NCBI RefSeq assembly: GCF_904848625.1
Contig: NZ_CAJHCP010000025.1
Span: 1 to 45,887, forward strand
Source of the DNA: Paraburkholderia metrosideri
GTDB lineage: Bacteria > Pseudomonadota > Gammaproteobacteria > Burkholderiales > Burkholderiaceae
Reading direction: 5' to 3'
DNA: 45,887 nt
Position 1 is the stretch's first letter, and every line of letters starts with the position of its first letter. Positions 7,730 through 15,620 of this stretch are shown here, one piece after another. A program made the position numbers and the translations under genes. Under the pieces are notes generated by a model, which had not been told where the DNA came from, did not search any database, and worked only from the letters and a program-made list of their open reading frames with translations.

Positions 7730-7753
7730 ATGACCCGTACGCTAACGGGTCAT
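7730..7753 (+). terminator. Perfect hairpin between the aldehyde dehydrogenase and alpha/beta hydrolase genes
   Basis: Arms ATGACCCGT (7730-7738) and ACGGGTCAT (7745-7753) around a 6-nt loop, about 75 bp after the dehydrogenase stop and 69 bp before the hydrolase start. There is no T tract, so it may be a terminator or a dyad operator. Confidence 0.5.
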
Positions 7754-7821
7754 CGGCGGCAGCCTGCAAGCTGAACCATTGCAACCAATCGTCCAATCAT
7801 CGTTAGCATCTGGAGTCGAAA

Positions 7822-8592
7822 ATGAAAACCATCAACAACATTCGCCGTTTTGCCGCAGCCTTGACCATTGGCGCCAGCGCATTCGCCACGCAGTTCGCCG
7901 AAGCCGCACCTGTCAGGAACATCGTCCTGGTTCACGGGTATTTCGCCGACGGCTCGGGCTGGCAAGCCGTGTCGAAGATCCTCACGCGGGACGGTTACAA
8001 CGTTTCGGTGGTTCAGGAGCCGGAGACGTCGTTCAAGGAAGACGTCGCCGCGACTACGCGTATCGTCGATGCGCAGGACGGCCCGACAATCCTCGTCGGC
8101 CATAGTTATGGCGGAGCGGTGATTACCGAGGCGGGCAACAATGCGCGCGTGGCGGGCCTCGTCTACATCGCCGCGTTTGAACCGGACGCGGGCGAAAGCC
8201 TCAAGGACCTGACGACGAAAATGCCGGCCGCGACGAAAGCCATCAAGGCAACCGACGATGGCCACCTCTACTTCGACGCAGAGCACTTCAGAGCCGACTT
8301 CGCTGCCGATGTACCCGTCGCGGAGGCCGCATTCATGGCGAGTTCGCAGGTCATGCCGGCGCATGAGTCGTTCACCGCGCCGGTGAGCCAGCCGGCCTGG
8401 AAAACGAAGCCGAGCTGGGCCGTCGTGGCGACTCGGGACCGAACCGTGAATCCCGATCTCGAACGCTGGATGGCGAGCCGCGCGAAGAGCACGGTCGTGG
8501 AGGTTCCGTCGAGCCATGTCGCGTATCTGTCGCATCCGGCAGAAGTCGCCCGGGTGATCGAGCGGGCGGCCACTGCAACGGGCAGCCGCTGA
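7822..8592 (+). CDS. Exported alpha/beta hydrolase
   Basis: A 256-residue alpha/beta-fold hydrolase with an N-terminal signal peptide (basic start, hydrophobic AAALTIGASAFA stretch, probable cleavage after FAEA), so it is likely periplasmic. The oxyanion loop LVHGYFADGSGW (about 36-47) and the nucleophile elbow GHSYGG with S95 are clear. An acid candidate lies in TRDRTVNPDL and the catalytic His in SSHVAYLSHP. The family includes esterases and lactonases of unknown physiological substrate, common in Burkholderia. The ATG follows TCTGGAG. It is followed by a strong hairpin with a pyrimidine-rich tail, so it is probably transcribed alone or read through from the dehydrogenase. Confidence 0.88.
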   Translation: MKTINNIRRFAAALTIGASAFATQFAEAAPVRNIVLVHGYFADGSGWQAVSKILTRDGYNVSVVQEPETSFKEDVAATTRIVDAQDGPTILVGHSYGGAVITEAGNNARVAGLVYIAAFEPDAGESLKDLTTKMPAATKAIKATDDGHLYFDAEHFRADFAADVPVAEAAFMASSQVMPAHESFTAPVSQPAWKTKPSWAVVATRDRTVNPDLERWMASRAKSTVVEVPSSHVAYLSHPAEVARVIERAATATGSR

Positions 8593-9133
8593 GGGGATCG
8601 GGCCGGCTACTGGTGCGTAGGTAAACTGGACGAGCCGCGTGCCGGGACGCAGCGGCCGACCGGCGGCCGCTTCTCTCTTCTATCAAGAGACGCCGGCCGT
8701 CGAAGGGCCGCCAGGAGTCGGGTCCGAAGGTTAGAGCCGAAGTCGCCGGCGATACGTGCGCGTCACGAGCGATCTTCGGCAACCGGCCAGGAGCGGCCAC
8801 TCCACTGCGTCTCCTAGATCGTCAACAATCGCAGCAGCCGCGTCGGGCATGCGAAACCTGCAACGCGGAATCTAGGCGACCGCGGTTACTTCAATCATCA
8901 AGTCGACGACCTAGTCGATTTTTTGCGTACGCGTGTTGCAGATCGTCGGATGTGGGATCACCAGACCCGCAAGATAGGCGCGATCAACAATTTTCCCCGC
9001 TAGAGACGCAAGCCCCAAAGCGACCTGAAAGCTTTTGCTCATAAACTGTCTCCGTCGTTAGGTTTCGCACGCATATGAGTGCCCCTGACGACCATAACTA
9101 TAGAACCGGTTTTTGCGCGATGGAGGTCCTGAG
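8593..9133. other. 541-bp gap between hydrolase and TauE/SafE genes
   Basis: Apart from the terminator at 8652-8681, no gene of recognised family was found. A minus-strand frame of 43 codons (8911-9042) begins MSKSFQVALGLASLAGKIVD behind a GGAGAC-type ribosome binding site and ends in TAG. Other frames just beyond it on the same strand also look protein-like, so this may be the decayed start of a longer gene. I could not assign it to a family. Confidence 0.4.
8652..8681 (+). terminator. Rho-independent-type terminator after the alpha/beta hydrolase
   Basis: Arms GCGGCCG (8652-8658) and CGGCCGC (8664-8670) with a 5-nt loop, followed by the pyrimidine tail TTCTCTCTTCT. It lies 60 bp after the stop codon. 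Confidence 0.7.
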
Positions 9134-9856
9134 ATGGGATACCTGTTGGTGCTTTGCGTCGGCTTGCTTGCAGGAACATTGAGTGGCGTGATCGGCACGG
9201 GATCGTCGATGTTACTCATGCCTGTCCTGGTTGTGCTGCATGGTCCGAAAGAGGCCGTACCCATCATGGCGATTGCCGCAATTATGGGTAATTTCGGCAA
9301 GGTACTTTCCTGGTGGCGCGAGATTGACTGGCGCGCGTGCTCTGCCTATTGCGTGACAGCCGTTCCAGGAGCGGCATTAGGCGTGCGCACGTTGCTTGCG
9401 TTGCCGCCGCACGTTGTCGAACTGGCGCTTGGCGTGTTCTTTATAGCAATGGTTCCGGCACGACGCTGGCTATCTCGTCATGCGATCCAGTTCTCGCTGC
9501 CGCAACTCGCGGCAATCGGGGCGGTGGTGGGCTTTCTCACCGGCATTGTTGTTTCGACCGGCCCCATAACCGTGCCGGTATTCATGGGATATGGCTTGGT
9601 GAAAGGTGCATTTCTTGCGACTGAAGCAGCTGGCTCTCTCGCAGTCTACGGCGCCAAAGTTGTGGTTTTTAATCACTTTGGCGCACTGCCGTTATCCGTC
9701 GTGTTTGACGGGTTAATTACCGGTTCGGCGTTGATCGCCGGAACGTTTGTCGCACGCCGTTTCGTTGCCCGTATGAGTCCGGGTACGTTCAAGCTTGTCG
9801 TAGATGGTTTAATGCTGTCGTCCGGGCTATCGCTACTTTGGGCAGCGGCACGCTAG
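9134..9856 (+). CDS. TauE/SafE-family membrane permease
   Basis: A 240-residue inner-membrane protein of the TauE/SafE family, which move small anions such as sulfite or sulfoacetate out of or into the cell. The hydropathy pattern shows about seven to eight membrane segments in two repeats. The first repeat starts LVLCVGLLAGTLSGVIGTG, whose GxxSGxxGxG pattern is the family hallmark; the second has VVGFLTGIVVSTGPITVP. The ATG at 9134 is chosen because GGAGG at 9122-9126 lies seven bases before it; an in-frame TTG upstream at 9113 is unlikely. No sulfur-metabolism gene is adjacent, so the substrate cannot be inferred from context. It stands alone. Confidence 0.88.
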   Translation: MGYLLVLCVGLLAGTLSGVIGTGSSMLLMPVLVVLHGPKEAVPIMAIAAIMGNFGKVLSWWREIDWRACSAYCVTAVPGAALGVRTLLALPPHVVELALGVFFIAMVPARRWLSRHAIQFSLPQLAAIGAVVGFLTGIVVSTGPITVPVFMGYGLVKGAFLATEAAGSLAVYGAKVVVFNHFGALPLSVVFDGLITGSALIAGTFVARRFVARMSPGTFKLVVDGLMLSSGLSLLWAAAR

Positions 9857-10281
9857 AATTGAATGTAGATCGCCGTCGCCACGACGTCGAATCAGCCGTT
9901 CATGAAGCGTAGAGAGTGTCGAAAGGCAGGTGTGCGGTTCTAGGCAGCTCTTGCCAGTTGCATTGGACAGCACGCGGCCAATTTCTGCCGTTCGCCTGAG
10001 TTATGCAGTAGTCCCTCGAACGGCTGGTCCACTCCGAAACCCGCCCGATTCTGGACGCGCGCTTGTCGGCCAAAGCCGACGCTCGGCAGTCGGCGATGAC
10101 GAGGCGGTCTTGCGTCGCATTTCCGACATTCGCACGTCGGCAGTGGCGAATGTCGCACTCGCGTCGAGCGAATGCGCATTTTCAACGCTAACCAGAACGA
10201 GCCCGCATGCGACAGTAAGCCTGAACGCGGTCATTCCATCGTACCGGCCGCATCTGTGCCTCAAGAACACAAGCCCCCGAT
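9857..10281. other. 425-bp gap with an inverted repeat, no gene seen
   Basis: No supported gene. Perfect 10-bp arms CGACATTCGC (10124-10133) and GCGAATGTCG (10146-10155) flank 12 bases; this could terminate the minus-strand HNH transcript or the + strand TauE/SafE transcript. The stretch resembles decayed intergenic repeat DNA, with TCGGCCAAAGCCGACG-type short dyads. Confidence 0.5.
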
Positions 10282-11355
10282 TCACTCCTTCAGCACGAGC
10301 TCCCTCGTCACGGGATTGCCGACATCAAATACGGCGTTGACGCCCGCTCTCTTCTGCTTGCGCAGCTCTTCCATTCTGACGAACTCCGTTCGGTGCATCT
10401 CAAGATATTCAGCTTGAGCGGCGGTAGGCGTCACGCGCAAGCCACCGATGAATCCCAGCTTGTTTAGGTCTTCGGCGCTCAGCGACTCGGACGCAAGGGC
10501 CGCCCCCGAGGGCGTGTACGAAATGAGATATCGGTCGTATAGCGCATCCAGGTTTGCAGACAGGAGAAGCCCATTGTTCGCATCAACGCGCTGCTCATCG
10601 GTTTCGCACCGAGCCCATGCGAGCGAATGTGAAGCTCGTAACGCCGCAGAAAGGCCCAGGCCGCTCACCGCGCACTGGCCCCCAAAGAGCCGCATCAAAT
10701 CATCACGGTAGCGGCCCTGCCCCCTTCTCGCCTTCGAGACCCTCTCGTACATCGCTGCGCCTAAGCTTGGCCGGCGCTTCTGCAGCTCAGCCCATGCACG
10801 CTCCTCGAGGGTCTCCTCCGAGTCAACTTCGGGCGGCTGATAGGATGAACACAGGGCAGCCGTAATGGCGCGCACCAATACCATCGCAGAGTGGTGCTCG
10901 CTCACTCGAAGATATTGCTCTTCAACCCCATCTTTTCGCTGCCCCTTAGGTTTCTCAGGAGTCAAATGAAGATGTGCGACAGGTAGGCCTGTTGCTTGGG
11001 CCAGCGCAGCAAGGTCAAACCCAATCGTCTTGCGATTGCGGGAGCCACCTTCCGAAGTCAGAAACGGGATTCCGAGGAGAAAGTCCATTCGCTGCATGTC
11101 GTTGGGCTCGTACCCGACATAGTGGCACTTGCCGGGTCCTTCTTCCCATTCGACAACAATAGTCTTGCCGTTCTCTGAAAGGCCGCGGCCGCTCGACCGA
11201 ATCTTGAAACCCTCGCGCGCGAGTGCGGCCAGCAATCGGCGAGTTCGTGAACAGGCGGCGAGCCGGTCTCCGTCGTACCCGCGGGACGTAAGGCGGGCGA
11301 GAAGAGCAAGACCTTCAGCTTCAAGGTCATCGTCTAAGTCTAGGTGTTTTAACAT
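10282..11355 (-). CDS. HNH endonuclease (HNH_2-type) with uncharacterised N-terminal domain
   Basis: A 357-residue protein. The C-terminal third carries an HNH_2-type nuclease: C228 in GQCAVSG, H243 in RASHSLAWARC, N260-N261 in DANNGLLLSANLD, and D270 and D274 before RYLISY. This is the pattern of standalone restriction-type HNH nucleases. The first about 190 residues contain EWEEGPGKCHYVGYEPND and a Ser/His-rich segment and match no family I recognise; they may sense or bind modified DNA. The ATG at 11355 has no clear ribosome binding site. It is the last gene of a minus-strand accessory group with Sel1-like, small membrane and exported proteins, next to a recombinase pseudogene. A defence or mobile-element role is plausible but unproven. 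Confidence 0.82.
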   Translation of the reverse strand: MLKHLDLDDDLEAEGLALLARLTSRGYDGDRLAACSRTRRLLAALAREGFKIRSSGRGLSENGKTIVVEWEEGPGKCHYVGYEPNDMQRMDFLLGIPFLTSEGGSRNRKTIGFDLAALAQATGLPVAHLHLTPEKPKGQRKDGVEEQYLRVSEHHSAMVLVRAITAALCSSYQPPEVDSEETLEERAWAELQKRRPSLGAAMYERVSKARRGQGRYRDDLMRLFGGQCAVSGLGLSAALRASHSLAWARCETDEQRVDANNGLLLSANLDALYDRYLISYTPSGAALASESLSAEDLNKLGFIGGLRVTPTAAQAEYLEMHRTEFVRMEELRKQKRAGVNAVFDVGNPVTRELVLKE

Positions 11356-11492
11356 GGAGTGCGTGGGAACGGGTGCGGGAATGCGTGAGCATATCGTGTT
11401 GCCAACACATTCCGTCGTGTGGCCGATGTACTGTCCAACGCTCGAACGTGCCTAGACCGAACGCGGTGAGTCTCAGCTCAAAGTACTCTCTT

Positions 11493-11525
11493 CCCCGAAA
11501 GCGCCGTTGCTTCCGGGGATTTTTC
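11493..11525 (+). terminator. Orphan rho-independent terminator-like hairpin on the + strand
   Basis: CCCCGAAAGC (11493-11502) pairs with GCTTCCGGGG (11509-11518) with one mismatch, followed by ATTTTTC. No + strand gene lies upstream within 1.6 kb; the neighbours are both on the minus strand. It could end an unannotated small RNA from 11356-11492, or be a remnant. Confidence 0.5.
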
Positions 11526-11541
11526 TGTCTGCTCGCCGGTG

Positions 11542-12480
11542 CTACGGCTTAGCCTGTTTCTTCCCCAGCTTCGAGAGGCCAAAGACAAGCAAGCCTACAA
11601 GCAGAAACAGGCCAAAGGGTATCGAAATGGCCGAGACGACTGCCAGAAGTGCCGAGCTGACCAACGCCCAGAAAATCAGGATGAACGGTATCGAAAAGAC
11701 GGTCGCCTTCTCGGCCACCGACAACGAAGAAAACGTCACGTCCGGCTCAGGAACTGGTATTTGCTTCCACGCTTCCAACAGGCGTTGGCACTCGGCCCGC
11801 ACCGTCTCATCTCTCGCCTCCAGACCTTCGATCAGGAGCTTGCGCGCCTTCGCGTATTCGCGGCCTGCGTAGTCCGTGGACTCGAGGCCGTCGGTATAAA
11901 ATAACGCTAGGGCGTGATAGTGCCGGTTGAACAGAACACGGCATGTTTCACCGTCTTGGACATACCGGTCAACGGCGGCAACGTATTCCGGTGAGCAATC
12001 AATGGCCCTCTTGTTCTCAATCATGATGTCGATCGCGTAGGGTAGGGCGAGCGACTGAGACGTTGAACCATCGTTAGCGTCGGCGAGCCTTCGGTACAGA
12101 CGCAAGGCTTCGCCAAGGTCCTTCTCCAGAACTCCCTCGAGTCCCTCGTTGTTGCGCAGGGCATTGGCGTACCACCACACTGCCTTTTTACTGCCCATCT
12201 CCATCGCGAGATGGATGTGTTCCAGCGCCTTGACTGCGCTGGGTTCGATGCCTCGCCCCATCCTATAGCAGTAGAATAGGGAAACGTGCAAATTGGCCGT
12301 GGCGAAACCACGGTCGGCGATTTTTACCAGCGTCGGCATGTAAAACTGAGCGAGATCGTCATCCCGCATCAAGTGGTTCTCGATCAGCCTAAAATGCTTT
12401 TCGAAGCTCTCAGCGGGTGCCCCACTTTCAAGCAATGCCTCGAGCGCTTTGCGACGTTCAAGCTCTTGCGCGAGTTCCAT
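11542..12480 (-). CDS. Sel1-like repeat protein with two C-terminal membrane segments
   Basis: A 312-residue protein. Residues about 30-230 form helical repeats of Sel1/TPR type; the best Sel1 match is ANLHVSLFYCYRMGRGIEPS followed by ALEHIHLAMEMGSKKAVWWY. Two hydrophobic segments near the end (VFSIPFILIFWALVSSALLA and ISIPFGLFLLVGLLVFG) would anchor it in the membrane with the repeats in the cytoplasm and a short basic tail. Sel1 repeats mediate protein contacts; the partner is unknown. It stands 12 bp after a tiny membrane protein gene and 186 bp before the HNH nuclease gene on the same strand, so co-transcription is likely. I do not recognise a named family for the full protein. Confidence 0.75.
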   Translation of the reverse strand: MELAQELERRKALEALLESGAPAESFEKHFRLIENHLMRDDDLAQFYMPTLVKIADRGFATANLHVSLFYCYRMGRGIEPSAVKALEHIHLAMEMGSKKAVWWYANALRNNEGLEGVLEKDLGEALRLYRRLADANDGSTSQSLALPYAIDIMIENKRAIDCSPEYVAAVDRYVQDGETCRVLFNRHYHALALFYTDGLESTDYAGREYAKARKLLIEGLEARDETVRAECQRLLEAWKQIPVPEPDVTFSSLSVAEKATVFSIPFILIFWALVSSALLAVVSAISIPFGLFLLVGLLVFGLSKLGKKQAKP

Positions 12481-12492
12481 GAGAAGTTCATC

Positions 12493-12699
12493 TTATGAGT
12501 TGTTGGCCCTCGGGCGCGCCGGCTCTTTCTTTTTCTTCCGGCCGAGGGCAAGGAATATCGCGGCGACGATAAACACACCCCAGACCACCATCGTATGGAG
12601 GTGCTGCATGTCCGGTTCGCCTTCGTAGTGAAGGTTCTTCTGGATGAAGAAGCCAACAAACAGAAGGAAGATGCCGATGATTTTGGACAACAGGCGCAT
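12493..12699 (-). CDS. Small two-pass membrane protein
   Basis: A 68-residue protein with two hydrophobic segments, LLSKIIGIFLLFVGFFI and MVVWGVFIVAAIFLAL, joined by a short polar loop and ending in a basic cluster GRKKKKEP. The composition and the tail facing the cytoplasm are typical of small inner-membrane proteins. The ATG follows AGGGA. It ends 12 bp before the Sel1-like gene and starts 37 bp after the exported protein gene, all on the minus strand. No family is recognised and no function is proposed beyond a membrane role with its neighbours. Confidence 0.6.
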   Translation of the reverse strand: MRLLSKIIGIFLLFVGFFIQKNLHYEGEPDMQHLHTMVVWGVFIVAAIFLALGRKKKKEPARPRANNS

Positions 12700-12736
12700 T
12701 GATAGATCCCTATTTTATTGAAAACTTCGAGCGGCA

Positions 12737-13723
12737 TCAGAAGCGCACGGAGCGTTTGACTCGTTCGAGGATGGGTCGCCACATCGGCGCGTCCGACTGA
12801 CGCTGAGAGAGCGTGATCTCGGTGAGGCGGCCCGAGACCGGAATCTTGTACATCGTGACTTGCCACGGCGAGGGCCCGAATCTGTCCGCGCGGATGTACG
12901 GAACCACCAATGCGAGCCTCCCATTGAAACTTTCGGTATGCACGCGTTGCATTTCGAGAAGCTTGGGCATTCCAGAGCCTTCCGCTTGCGCATAGCCGCG
13001 GCGCATCTCTTCCTCGACGCCCTTGAAGTCGGCAGACGTCGCTGCTGCGAGGTCATCCTGGCTGTAGTCAGCTGGGGTAGTAACGCTCACTCGAACCATG
13101 GAGCCGGTCGGATAGGGCGTCGCGTTGACCGAGAGCAGTCGATCCTTCTTCCCGCCAGAGTCTTCGATTCCGGCGTTGGTCATGATTGCCGTACCGGCAG
13201 CCCCAAGGTTTTCTCTGGTCGCCTGGTCTAGCACCACCCAGTGGGAAGGGATTTCGATCGAGATCCCGTAGGCCAGATCGAGTCGACGAAATTCTGATGC
13301 GGGCACCGGGTTATCCGGCTTGGCTGTTGGCTGCAGTGCTTCAGAAATAGTGCAGGCGCCTTTCACGAAACTGGCCATGGGTGAGCCGTTCTCGACCTCA
13401 ATCGTTCGGGCTTTCTGTGACGTGCCGAGGTCGTTGCCGTTCTTGTCGTAGAACCTCTGGCTGGTGATGATGGCTTGGTCGCGGTGCGCACAGTCCACAT
13501 AGTTCTTGGCCAACACCACGTCGTAATCCTTAGTGGGTGCGTCAGCCATTTTCGTCCAGAACCAGGTTTTCTCGCCGGCGACCGTCACGTTATTAAGGTC
13601 GATCAAATAGCGAGCGCCATCAGGGGTGGCGCCGGCCTGAACCCAATTCGATCCCGCTGCCTGCGCGACGCTGAGCAAACTCGTCGACAAGAGAAACAGC
13701 ACCCCCAACTTTTTAAATTTCAT
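12737..13723 (-). CDS. Exported protein with surface-adhesin E-like N-terminal domain
   Basis: A 328-residue protein with a clear signal peptide (MKFKKLGVLFLLSTSLLSVA, cleavage after AQA). The first mature domain (about 25-135), with WVQAGATPDGARYLIDLNNV and WFWTKM, resembles the surface-adhesin E-like fold, in which a lone beta domain follows the signal peptide. The second part (about 150-328) begins GISIEIPSHWVVLD and resembles DcrB/PsbP-like periplasmic domains. Both assignments are by pattern only. The ATG at 13723 is chosen because it starts the signal peptide; an in-frame ATG 60 bp upstream adds an unlikely basic leader. It is the first gene of the minus-strand accessory group. Confidence 0.7.
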   Translation of the reverse strand: MKFKKLGVLFLLSTSLLSVAQAAGSNWVQAGATPDGARYLIDLNNVTVAGEKTWFWTKMADAPTKDYDVVLAKNYVDCAHRDQAIITSQRFYDKNGNDLGTSQKARTIEVENGSPMASFVKGACTISEALQPTAKPDNPVPASEFRRLDLAYGISIEIPSHWVVLDQATRENLGAAGTAIMTNAGIEDSGGKKDRLLSVNATPYPTGSMVRVSVTTPADYSQDDLAAATSADFKGVEEEMRRGYAQAEGSGMPKLLEMQRVHTESFNGRLALVVPYIRADRFGPSPWQVTMYKIPVSGRLTEITLSQRQSDAPMWRPILERVKRSVRF

Positions 13724-14251
13724 ATTCCCGTGTGGCCTCGTGGCTCTCGATCGTCGGTGCAAGGTCTTGTTGTTTAAACACATACGCCCTCACACGTAAG
13801 CGAAGTGAATGCTAGTGGTCAGACGGAATCCGGTCAACTAGAAAGGCAAACTTCTGAGGGATGAACCGTGAAAACTCGGTTTAGCTAAAGGTGCAGAAGG
13901 CGGATAGCCGACGAACAGTACCCTCTGGAATCGGCCGCAATTCCCGCGGTAAAGAGCGTGGAAAGCAATGCAGTGGGCGATACCATTTGGAGCACCGGGC
14001 CGGAGCGACGAACGCTTGGCACTTGGCAGAACAGTGAGCAGCCCATCCATAAGCGTCGCCTGAGGAATGCTGACGCGTCAGTTTCCACGCGTCAACGATG
14101 GGGCCGCAAAGAAGGTGGTGTCCACGGATGGCCGCTCTATCTTGCAAAGCGGCCCATTTCGGCGACGACAATGATCGGCTGCTTCGGGTCGAAGATCGAC
14201 CGCTATAGCAAGCGCACAATCGATCTCCCTTTCTTCGAAAAGGAGATTGTC
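13724..14251. other. 528-bp gap before the recombinase pseudogene
   Basis: No supported gene. The right half looks like diverged intergenic repeat DNA and includes a perfect palindrome TGACGCGTCA (14071-14080) followed by ACGCGTC. A ribosome binding site AAGGAG at 14240-14245 belongs to the recombinase pseudogene. The promoter for the minus-strand accessory group should lie near 13724-13850. Confidence 0.4.
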
Positions 14252-14878
14252 ATGGAAGCGCTTAATTCTTCCGGTGCTCGTCAGGTACCGTGGAACAAAG
14301 GAAGGTTGACCGGCCAAAAGCCGCCGTTAAAACTTCGAGAGATCTGGGCGATTCGAACGAGACTGCAGATGTCGTGCAACGTTCGGGAGCTGGCGATGTT
14401 CAACCTAGCGATCGACAGTAAGCTTCGGGCGTGCGATCTGACGCAGCTGCAGGTTCAGGATGTTTGCATGGGAGGTCACGTGCTCTCGCGAGCGAGCGTT
14501 TTGCAGCAGAAGACTCAATGGCCGGTGCAGTTCGAAATCACCGAACTGACGCGCCAGAGCGTTGCAGCATGGATCTCGGCACGAGGGCTGAAACCTGTCG
14601 ACTTTCTGTTTCCGAGCCGGATCAGCGCCTCGCCTCATGTGTCGACTCGCCAGTATGCTCGCATCGTTCACCGTTAGATTGCATCGATTGGGCTCGATGA
14701 TGCCGCATACGGCACTCACACGATGCGCCGCACCAAGGCTTCACTGATATATCGACGGACAAAGAATCTGCGCGCTGTACAGCTTTTGCTAGGCCATACC
14801 AAGCTCGAAAGTACCGTCCGATACCTCGGGATCGAGGTCGATGACGCGCTCGAGATGGCTGAGCAAACTGAAGTCTGA
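14252..14878 (+). pseudogene. Tyrosine recombinase with a single in-frame TAG
   Basis: With the TAG at 14675-14677 read through, this is an intact small tyrosine recombinase of about 208 residues. The first part (141 codons) starts MEALNSSGARQVPWNKGR, contains the first catalytic arginine in DSKLRACDLTQLQ and stops at ARIVHR. The frame then continues without a shift to THTMRRTK (HxxR), LLGHTK (His) and VRYLGIEVDD (Tyr nucleophile), ending in TGA at 14876. In relatives the stop position is usually Trp (HRW), so one G-to-A change explains it. The truncated product would lack three of the catalytic residues. A diverged paralogue tail in the same orientation lies at 112-237, bracketing 14.6 kb that includes the insertion sequence and accessory genes. 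Confidence 0.85.
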
Positions 14879-15620
14879 TTGATACTTCGCCGGCGAGCGG
14901 ACGCTTGCCGGCCAACATCCGCCGTTGGCCGAACACATAAGTCCGTCGTTCTAACGACCGGCCCACCGACAGAACCGGCCGCAACGAAGCTCAAAACCCG
15001 TTCTAACGGGCGTCCCGCCCACGCTACTGCCCATTCAGCGCGCTCCGGGCCAGCCCATCGGACTGGTGTTGGGAACGAGGCACCGGCGCCGCGCATTTAC
15101 ACGGTCTCATGCAGCAGCAAGCTCCGCTAGTTAGATGCGCAAGCGGAACCACAGGGGCAACGCGGGCCTGCTATGGGGTTGTTCCGCTTGCCACTGCAGC
15201 ACAAGATGTGTGGTGCCCACTGGGATGACCCACACGCCGTTTGGCCCGAACACGCATGTCGGGGATGAGACTGGCGCGCTCATCCGAGCCGCAGCATCAA
15301 CAATGCCGATCCTGTCCAATCGACATTGGACGTAAATGTCATGTTTCCGGCGTGCGCCGTTCGCGCCGGTCGCGGTGGGCATCTGCGGATGTGTTCGCGG
15401 TGCCACCGTACCGGCGAAAGGTGCTATCCGGCCATGGCCCTCCGCCAGACGGGACCAGTTCATCGGCGTAATAGAAGAAGCCAAAATTACCGATTCGACG
15501 GCTCGCACCAAAGCCCGCTTATGCTCCGATTTCCGTAGGGGACTGAAATCGCTCCGCCGCTTCAGTTTCTCATTTTCGTGCCGATAATGGGACCACGTTC
15601 CCCAAAGCTTCGCCCAAGTT
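14879..15620. other. 742-bp gap, no supported gene
   Basis: The first 60 bases match, in diverged form, the sequence following the other recombinase tail. A minus-strand open frame at 15131-15736 is long, but it has poor family signals and overlaps the start of the cyclic-di-GMP gene; its C-terminal part (VFGPNGVWVIPVGTTHLVLQ) is the only stretch that looks protein-like. I see no RNA gene. The promoter of the cyclic-di-GMP gene is expected in 15500-15620. Confidence 0.4.
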
